Origin: Streptomyces beihaiensis
Lineage (GTDB): Bacteria > Actinomycetota > Actinomycetes > Streptomycetales > Streptomycetaceae
Reading direction: 5' to 3'
Assembly (NCBI RefSeq): GCF_026274175.1
Contig: NZ_JAPHNL010000244.1
Coordinates: 1 to 53,754, forward strand
Length of the DNA: 53,754 nt
The translations under genes were made by a program, and so were the position numbers. The notes under the pieces are model-generated. The model had not been told where the DNA came from. It was given only the letters and a program-made list of their open reading frames with translations, and made no database searches. Of this stretch, positions 49,016 to 53,754 are shown piece by piece. The first letter of the stretch is position 1. Every line of letters starts with the position of its first letter.

Positions 49016-49653
49016 TGGGCAGCTCCGGTGGAGGTCAGAGGGCGAACCGCCTGGCTGAGAGCCATGCGGACGCAGGCCGCGACGAGCGGGCTGAGCCGGT
49101 AGTTGAACTGGACGCCGGGCACCAGGTCGGCGGCGTCCTCCTCCTGCGTCCACATGGTCCGCAGGTCGTGGGCGCCGAAGATCTTCAGCCGCTCGGCGCG
49201 GGAACGGATGGCCGGGTCGTCGGTGAGGACGGCGGCGGCCGGGCCGAAGCCCAGCGGCGTCAGGTCCACGACGAGCGCGGGCGCGGTGGAGCCGGCGGCC
49301 AGTTCGGGCAGCCGGTGCGCGGTGTGCGCGTCCAGCGCGATGTGGTCGAAGGCGCAGGCGGGCGCACCCGGGTCCTCCTCGACGGCCCGGACGCCCAGCC
49401 AGGCGAGGAACGCGGTGTCCTTCGCGTCGAGCCCCGGCCGGTGGACGGTGTCGCCGTGCCCGATGCCCTGCCCCGCGAGCGCGGAGTGCACGGCCGCGCT
49501 GCGGCTGTTGACCAGCACGGCGTGGGCACGGCCCGAACGTTTGGTCAACAACCTTTCCAGGCCAGGCAGTTCGCGGTCGTTCTTCTCGATGCTCATGACC
49601 ACACCCGAGGTGAGGACCCGGGTGAGCACGGTCGCCGTGTCGAACAGTTCCAT
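49012..49653 (-). CDS. Shrunken DegT-like protein lacking the PLP lysine region
   Basis: A 213-residue protein that looks like a cut-down DegT aminotransferase. HAVLVNSRSAAVHSALAGQGIGHGDTVHRPG parallels the SGTSSLHLALVGAG...PGDEV segment of the next gene. APALVVDLTPLGFGPAAAVLTDDPAIRSRAERLKIFGAH parallels its VED...GGEGGIAFFRTEEAHRRAADYV segment, and QFNYRLSPLVAACVRMAL is the usual NYRLS...A stretch. The stretch with the Schiff-base lysine is missing, so it should be inactive by itself. It is translationally coupled to the full aminotransferase and may be a regulatory or substrate-recognition partner. The ATG at 49653 has GGAAG upstream. Confidence 0.75.
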   Translation of the reverse strand: MELFDTATVLTRVLTSGVVMSIEKNDRELPGLERLLTKRSGRAHAVLVNSRSAAVHSALAGQGIGHGDTVHRPGLDAKDTAFLAWLGVRAVEEDPGAPACAFDHIALDAHTAHRLPELAAGSTAPALVVDLTPLGFGPAAAVLTDDPAIRSRAERLKIFGAHDLRTMWTQEEDAADLVPGVQFNYRLSPLVAACVRMALSQAVRPLTSTGAAQ

Positions 49654-49727
49654 GGGGTCTTCCGGTTCTCCTTGAGAGGACGGCAGGGTCGGGATCGGAC
49701 GGACGGTCGGGCGGGTGAGGCGCGGCC

Positions 49728-50597
49728 TCACCCGGCCCTCTCGCCGACCACCTCGGCGATGTGGGCGGCGAGCAGTCCGGCCACGTCCACTCCGTGCGTG
49801 GCGGCGGACCTGGCGAACTCGGGGTTGGCGTTGACCTCCAGCACCATCAGCTCTCCGGTGCCGCGGTCCTCGACCAGATCGACGCCGTAGAAGCCCTCGC
49901 CGAGGGCCTCGACGACCTGCGCGCACCGCTTCTCGATCTCGGGGGTGATCTCCACCCGCCGTACCTGGGCGCCCAGGTGTGTGTTGGTGCGCCAGTCGGG
50001 CGACACCCGCTGGATCGCCACCACCGGCGTACGCCCCACGACGACGACCCGCAGATCGTGGCCGGGCTTGTCGACGTACGCCTGGGCGAGGACGGGAAAG
50101 AGCTTCCCTGCCGCGTCGACGGACTCGCGCCCGCCGATCCACGCCTCCGTACCGGCCGGATCGGCCAGCAGGGTCACACCGCGCCCCCACGAGCCGCTGA
50201 CCGGTTTGATCACCACGGGGTGGCCGAGACCGGCCACCGTGTCGCGGACCTGGTCGTAGCCGTAGGCGTGGAGAGTGACCGGGTGCGGAACGCCGTGCCG
50301 GGCGAACAGCAGGGCTTGGAGGCCCTTGTCGTTGCAGACTTCGATGGCGGAGGCCCGGTTCAGGGTGGGCACGCCCATGACCGCCAGGCGCTGGGCGGTG
50401 CCGTGCGCCTGACGGTGGGACAGGTTCCGGATCAGCGCGAGGGCCGGCGGGGCGGTGCGCCCCGCAAGCACCTCAGGCAGGTCCGTCTGCAGCACGGTCC
50501 GTACCCGCAGCCCTTGGGCGCGGACCGCGTTCAGCAGCAGTTTCTCGTCCGGCCGCAGCATGGTGACCGACAGCAGGACCTCCGGATCGGTCGTCAC
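49728..50597 (-). CDS. LysX/ArgX-type ATP-grasp ligase (loads amino acid on the carrier protein)
   Basis: A 289-residue RimK-like ATP-grasp enzyme. It has NRASAIEVCNDKGLQALLFARHGVPHP, GHPVVIKPVSGSWGRGVTLLAD (ATP-grasp Gly-rich loop), AQAYVDKPGHDLRVVVVGRTPVVAIQRVSPDWRTNTHLGAQVRRVEIT, and the Mg-ligand region LMVLEVNANPEFARSAATHGVDVA. LysX joins the alpha-amino group of glutamate or aminoadipate to the gamma-carboxylate of the last residue of the LysW-type carrier. The GTG at 50597 overlaps the carrier gene stop (GTGA), which confirms the partnership. Glutamate is the expected substrate given the transketolase; aminoadipate cannot be excluded. Confidence 0.92.
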   Translation of the reverse strand: MTTDPEVLLSVTMLRPDEKLLLNAVRAQGLRVRTVLQTDLPEVLAGRTAPPALALIRNLSHRQAHGTAQRLAVMGVPTLNRASAIEVCNDKGLQALLFARHGVPHPVTLHAYGYDQVRDTVAGLGHPVVIKPVSGSWGRGVTLLADPAGTEAWIGGRESVDAAGKLFPVLAQAYVDKPGHDLRVVVVGRTPVVAIQRVSPDWRTNTHLGAQVRRVEITPEIEKRCAQVVEALGEGFYGVDLVEDRGTGELMVLEVNANPEFARSAATHGVDVAGLLAAHIAEVVGERAG

Positions 50598-50782
50598 TCG
50601 CCCCAGTCCTCCTCGACCTCGGGGGCGAGGTCGACACGGACCAGGTCGCCGGACTTCTCGACGATCTCGTGCTCCTGGCCGCAGGCGCCGCACTCGGTGA
50701 TCTCGCCCTTCTCCCAGTCGGCGTCGATCTCGAACGCGGTGTCGCAGACCAGGCAGAGGGGGGTCTCGACGGCAGTGGACAT
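50594..50782 (-). CDS. Amino-group carrier protein (LysW-type)
   Basis: A 62-residue acidic protein with the CxxC...CxxC zinc site of LysW (C10, C13, C31, C34) and the C-terminal EDWGE (58-62), the exact docking tail whose last glutamate is linked to the substrate's amino group. Carrier-bound intermediates are shielded at the amine and recognised electrostatically by basic patches of the partner enzymes. It is followed directly by its LysX-type ligase. Actinobacterial carriers like this one serve secondary metabolism rather than lysine synthesis, since Streptomyces makes lysine by the diaminopimelate route. Confidence 0.95.
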   Translation of the reverse strand: MSTAVETPLCLVCDTAFEIDADWEKGEITECGACGQEHEIVEKSGDLVRVDLAPEVEEDWGE

Positions 50783-50867
50783 GATGTGCCTCTCTTGTCG
50801 GTTGGGTGGTGCGCATCGGTGGTACGGGGGAGCAGCGGTACGGGTGGTGAGCTCCGGTGAGGGCGGC

Positions 50868-52181
50868 TCAGACGGGGTCGACGTGCAGCGACACCCGCTC
50901 CACGGCGTGCTTCGCCGCGAGGTCCAGGTCCGCGTCGAGCCGCGCGTCGACCACCACCGACACCGAGCGGTGACCGGAGTGCAGTTGCTCTCCGAGCACG
51001 TCGCCGGGCAGCCGGCCCACCAGCACGCCCCGCGTGCCCGGCTCGGCGTCCGCGTCGACCGGTGCCATCAGCGGCCAGCGGTCGTCGCGGGACGGCCAGG
51101 ACACCTCGGTGCCGTCGGCGGTGACGTCCCGCAGCACGCCGTGCGGGTGGTCGACGAACTGCTGGCGGGCGCGGCGCCGCGGCGCGGGGAAGCGGGCGGG
51201 GATGCCGAGCGCGAGGTCGAGCATCACCGGCTCGACGGGCTCACCGGTGGCCAGCTCCCACAGGAAGGTGATGGCGTCGCCCGGCAGCCGCGCGGCGATC
51301 TCCATGAGTACGACACCGTCGGAGGTCAGCCGGTACTCGCCGTGTGTCATGCCGTCACGCACGCCGACCCGGCGCAGGATCTGGGTGTTGGCGCGGATCA
51401 GCGCCGCCTCGTCGGCCTCGTCCAGCAGGGCGGGACTGGTGTGGGACAGCTCGGTGAAGTACGGGCCCTGCTCCTCGTTGGTCTCCTTGGCGGTGACCCC
51501 GGACCACAGCACCTCGCCGTCCTGCACGAACGCCTCGACGGAGAACTCCGGCCCTGTCACCCGGCTTTCCACGAGCGAGATCTCGTCGTCGCCGAACTCG
51601 GCGAGAGCGGCGGTCAGTTCGTCCTGGCCGGCGACCTCGGTGACGCCGGAGCTGTAGAACCGGCCGGCCGGCTTGACCACGGCGGGGAACGCCTCGTCCG
51701 GCAGCGTGAAGGAAGCCCTCTGAGCGACCGGCACGACCTGCCAGCGCGGCGAGAACTCCGGCACGGCGGTGCGCTGGAGCAGCTTGTTGCGGCAGATCAC
51801 GGCCGCCGCCGAGCCGGAGCCCGGCAGACCGAGGCAGTCGGCGAGCACTCCCACCGGCTCGACGAAGACCTCGCCGACGGAGAGGACCGCTCGCACGTCG
51901 TACCGGCCGAGCAGCGGCTGCACGGCCGGCAGCACCGACGTGATCCGCGCGTCGTCGACCTGGACGACCTCCGCAAGGCCGTGCAGGCAGTGCGAGGCGT
52001 CAGAGCGCGCGGCGTCCAGCCGGGCCAGATCCGTGTCCGTCGACACGACGGCGAGCGGGACGAGACCGCGGGAGATCGTCTCCCGCACGAGTCGGCCCTG
52101 CCGGGCCAGGACGACGAGATCGCCCATGAGCAGGACGGCCTGTGGCCGGTCAGGGATGCTGGGTGAGGTGTCACTGGACAC
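50868..52181 (-). CDS. ATP-grasp carboxylate-amine (peptide) ligase
   Basis: A 437-residue ATP-grasp enzyme of the L-amino-acid-ligase type. It includes AVLLMGDLVVLARQGRLVRETISRG, CRNKLLQRTAVPEFSP, EAFPAVVKPAGRFYSSGVTEVAGQDEL (ATP-grasp loop), VESRVTGPEFSVEAFVQDGEVLWSGVTAKETNEEQGP and GVVLMEIAARLPGDAI with metal-binding Glu and Arg. Such ligases make dipeptides from free amino acids with ATP. The GTG at 52181 with GGAAAGGG upstream is preferred to an ATG at 52214 with no ribosome site. It lies just upstream of the carrier-protein gene, so it may couple the released C7 amino acid to another acid. Confidence 0.87.
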   Translation of the reverse strand: MSSDTSPSIPDRPQAVLLMGDLVVLARQGRLVRETISRGLVPLAVVSTDTDLARLDAARSDASHCLHGLAEVVQVDDARITSVLPAVQPLLGRYDVRAVLSVGEVFVEPVGVLADCLGLPGSGSAAAVICRNKLLQRTAVPEFSPRWQVVPVAQRASFTLPDEAFPAVVKPAGRFYSSGVTEVAGQDELTAALAEFGDDEISLVESRVTGPEFSVEAFVQDGEVLWSGVTAKETNEEQGPYFTELSHTSPALLDEADEAALIRANTQILRRVGVRDGMTHGEYRLTSDGVVLMEIAARLPGDAITFLWELATGEPVEPVMLDLALGIPARFPAPRRRARQQFVDHPHGVLRDVTADGTEVSWPSRDDRWPLMAPVDADAEPGTRGVLVGRLPGDVLGEQLHSGHRSVSVVVDARLDADLDLAAKHAVERVSLHVDPV

Positions 52182-52265
52182 GGGTGGGAACCCTTTCCGA
52201 GTGGTTTCGGGCATGACGGGATCGGGGCGTGGCGCAAAAGGCCGGGGGCGGCGCGGTCGGCGGGG

Positions 52266-53585
52266 TCAGCAGAAGGGCGCGAACAGGTCGCGCTCCAACG
52301 CCTTGGAGACGGCCGGGGAGAGCGCGGCGAGCTCCTCGGTACGCGCCGCGTTGTACGCGCGCACCCGCTCCCCGTGCCCGGCGAGAACGCTGTCCTCGCT
52401 CAGGTCGAGCAGCCACAGCGGCCTCAGCCGCGCACCGCGCAGCGCCTTGGCGTCAGGGGACTCGATACCGGGGTGGATCCAGCGCAGCCCGGCGTCGGCC
52501 GCGATGCGCACCGAGGCGTAGTAGACGAGGTTGAAGTACTCGGCGGCACCGCGCAGCAGACGCTCGTAGTCGAATCCGACCGCTCGCACGTACAGCGTGT
52601 CGCCGTGGACGTAGAAGAGGCTGAAGCCGACCGGCTCCTCGCCGGGCCGCGCGCAGAACAGCACCTCGGCCTTCGGCCCCATCGCGGTGGCCTGGCGGCG
52701 GAACGACTCGGTGAGCACGTCGATGTCGTACGGGTGCCCGTACCGCTTCTGGGTGGCCGCGAGCAGCCCGGCCGCCGCGGTGAAGCTGTCGGCCAGCGGG
52801 ACTCGGGTGATCTCGTAGCCCGCCGCGGCGAACGCCTTGACCTCCTGCTTGACCGAGTCGCGGCGGCCCTTCGACGGAAGCGTGCGAAGCCACGCCTCCC
52901 ATCCGCCCTCGGGCACGCTCACCCAGGCGTCCGTGGTGAGCAGCACCGGCACGGCGTCGACGCCGCCGGCCGCGCGCAGTGCGAGGGCGTCCTCCGTGGA
53001 CAGGAAACCGGCGACGCAGGGCGTGGGGCGGTTCGCTGCGGCTCCGGCCCCCGCGGTGCCCGACGGCAGCACGCTGCCGGGCAGCCGGGTGGCGAGCTCC
53101 CGTACGGCGTCCAGGAGTCCCGGTGCCGCCCGGTCGACGTCGACGCCGTGCCGGGTGAGCAGGCTGGTCCGGTAGCCACGTCGCTGGCCGACCATCAAGC
53201 CCACCGGGTCGGGGGAGGGCAGGCCGCGGGCGGTCAGCTGCGTGTGCCACTGGTAGAAGGAGTTGTTCTCCTCGACGACCGCGGTGACCGCGACCGCGCC
53301 GTCGCCCGTGCGAACGGTGCCGGTCGCCGTCCGACCGCCGATGTCGGTGGCGCAGAAGCGAAGCCAGTCGGCGCAGGAGTAGAGACGGTCCGCGGCGAGG
53401 GGCTCCCAGGCGTCTGGGGACATTCCGCCGAGGTGATCGTGGAATTCGGCAAGGCCGGTCATGCTCGCTTCTTTTCCTCCGGGCATGGAATTTCCTCGGG
53501 AGCGGTCAAGCAGCAGAGGGGCGCTTCCCCACCGTCCGCCGAAGTGCTCTTCGGTGTCCGGTGCGGCGAACTGCAGTGGATTCAC
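52266..53585 (-). CDS. FemAB/GNAT-like acyl- or aminoacyl-transferase
   Basis: A 439-residue protein with the double GNAT-type build of the FemAB-like peptidoglycan family: LPSKGRRDSVKQEVKAFAAAGYEITRV, EVLFCARPGEEPVGFSLFYVHGDTLYVRAVGFDYERLLRGAAEYFNLVYYASVRIAADAGLRWIHPG. Relatives add amino acids from aminoacyl-tRNA to peptides, and some do so in antibiotic pathways. Here it could join an amino acid to the carrier-derived product. GTG at 53585 follows GGGAGG at ideal spacing; ATG starts at 53486 and 53462 also have AG-rich sites, so the first 40 residues are uncertain. Confidence 0.75.
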   Translation of the reverse strand: MNPLQFAAPDTEEHFGGRWGSAPLLLDRSRGNSMPGGKEASMTGLAEFHDHLGGMSPDAWEPLAADRLYSCADWLRFCATDIGGRTATGTVRTGDGAVAVTAVVEENNSFYQWHTQLTARGLPSPDPVGLMVGQRRGYRTSLLTRHGVDVDRAAPGLLDAVRELATRLPGSVLPSGTAGAGAAANRPTPCVAGFLSTEDALALRAAGGVDAVPVLLTTDAWVSVPEGGWEAWLRTLPSKGRRDSVKQEVKAFAAAGYEITRVPLADSFTAAAGLLAATQKRYGHPYDIDVLTESFRRQATAMGPKAEVLFCARPGEEPVGFSLFYVHGDTLYVRAVGFDYERLLRGAAEYFNLVYYASVRIAADAGLRWIHPGIESPDAKALRGARLRPLWLLDLSEDSVLAGHGERVRAYNAARTEELAALSPAVSKALERDLFAPFC

Positions 53586-53607
53586 GGCTTGTTCCTCCCT
53601 GTCTCAT

Positions 53608-53754
53608 TCACTCTGTCGAATTCCGCCCGCGCCGACCACGTCCGCCGGCACAAGGTGTCAAGTCGGTGAGATGACGCAGGTAGGACTCGACGTTGCGCCG
53701 GGTCTCCGGCACGCTGTCGCCGCCGAACTTCTCCGCGACCGCGTCCGCCAGGAC
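53608..53754 (-). CDS. Partial gene, C-terminal end only; not identified
   Basis: The last 48 codons of a leftward gene enter from the right edge and stop at 53608. The visible tail reads LADAVAEKFGGDSVPETRRNVESYLRHLTDLT followed by a Gly/Arg-rich end. The pattern of a short helix, 'KFG', and 'N-x-E-x-Y' faintly recalls the C terminus of 2-oxoacid:acceptor oxidoreductase gamma domains, but this is too little to assign. It is 22 bp upstream of the FemAB-like gene on the same strand, so the operon starts outside this window. Confidence 0.5.
   Translation of the reverse strand, partial: VLADAVAEKFGGDSVPETRRNVESYLRHLTDLTPCAGGRGRRGRNSTE

Noticed and set aside
49012-49653. Calling the short DegT-like gene a pseudogene
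   Set aside because: It has its own ribosome site, an intact frame with normal codon use and translational coupling to the active aminotransferase, so a functional partner is more likely.
43009-50782. Primary lysine biosynthesis by the aminoadipate route
   Set aside because: Streptomyces makes lysine via diaminopimelate, homocitrate-pathway genes are absent, and the transketolase and DegT genes point to secondary metabolism.

Overview
The window is high-GC DNA with actinobacterial codon use (G/C at almost every third position, many GTG starts, strong GGAGG-type ribosome sites). Its gene content, including a paa operon, DUF5819/HTTM, DUF2252 and an amino-group carrier protein system, points to a Streptomyces chromosome, probably an arm region rich in accessory genes. 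No rRNA, tRNA, CRISPR array, transposase or prophage gene was recognised.

Region A (1-8.2 kb) is conserved metabolism. It holds the start of a TrmH-type RNA methyltransferase, an HTTM/DUF5819 membrane pair, and a divergent, translationally coupled paaABCDE operon (phenylacetyl-CoA epoxidase) behind a PaaR-like operator. A steroid-type acyl-CoA dehydrogenase follows behind a KstR-like box, then a rhodanese.

Region B (8.2-18.7 kb) is a patchwork of single genes: a J-domain protein, DUF2252, an HxlR regulator divergent from an azoreductase, an MFS pump, a quinone oxidoreductase, an FMN reductase, pirin, a TetR regulator and an SRPBCC protein. Many 3' ends are followed by locus-specific short tandem repeats. 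Two closely related inverted repeats suggest that the TetR protein controls itself, the SRPBCC gene and the pirin/FMN-reductase pair.

Region C (18.7-25.0 kb) is a four-gene, stop/start-overlapping operon: an AMP-dependent ligase, an aromatic-type FAD monooxygenase, a CreE-like flavin N-oxygenase and a CreD-like nitrosuccinate lyase. This is the signature of the aspartate-nitrosuccinate (nitrous acid) pathway, with the ligase a candidate ATP-dependent diazotase or N-nitrosating enzyme.

Region D (25.0-31.7 kb) holds a DHA2-type exporter, an alpha/beta hydrolase, a membrane acyltransferase, an NmrA-like reductase, a flavin oxidase and a VOC protein, bounded by clear terminators.

Region E (31.7-53.75 kb) is one leftward gene train of 21 genes running in from beyond the right edge and ending at a strong hairpin. 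Its core is an amino-group carrier protein (LysW-type) pathway: carrier, LysX-type ligase, a fused LysZ-LysK protein, LysY, a two-subunit transketolase and a DegT aminotransferase with a shrunken partner. By analogy with the vazabitide, ficellomycin and azinomycin pathways this should make a C7 diamino-dihydroxy acid on the carrier. It is accompanied by three ATP-grasp-type ligases, a FemAB/GNAT-like transferase, a leaderless family-5 solute-binding protein, an exporter, and a LuxE/LuxC/KAS III/NAT/SnoaL/flavodoxin cassette. No NRPS or PKS gene is present, so the product is probably assembled by stand-alone ligases. Regions C to E together look like an undescribed biosynthetic locus joining nitrous-acid chemistry to carrier-protein amino acid synthesis, although the link between C and E is inferred only from proximity.
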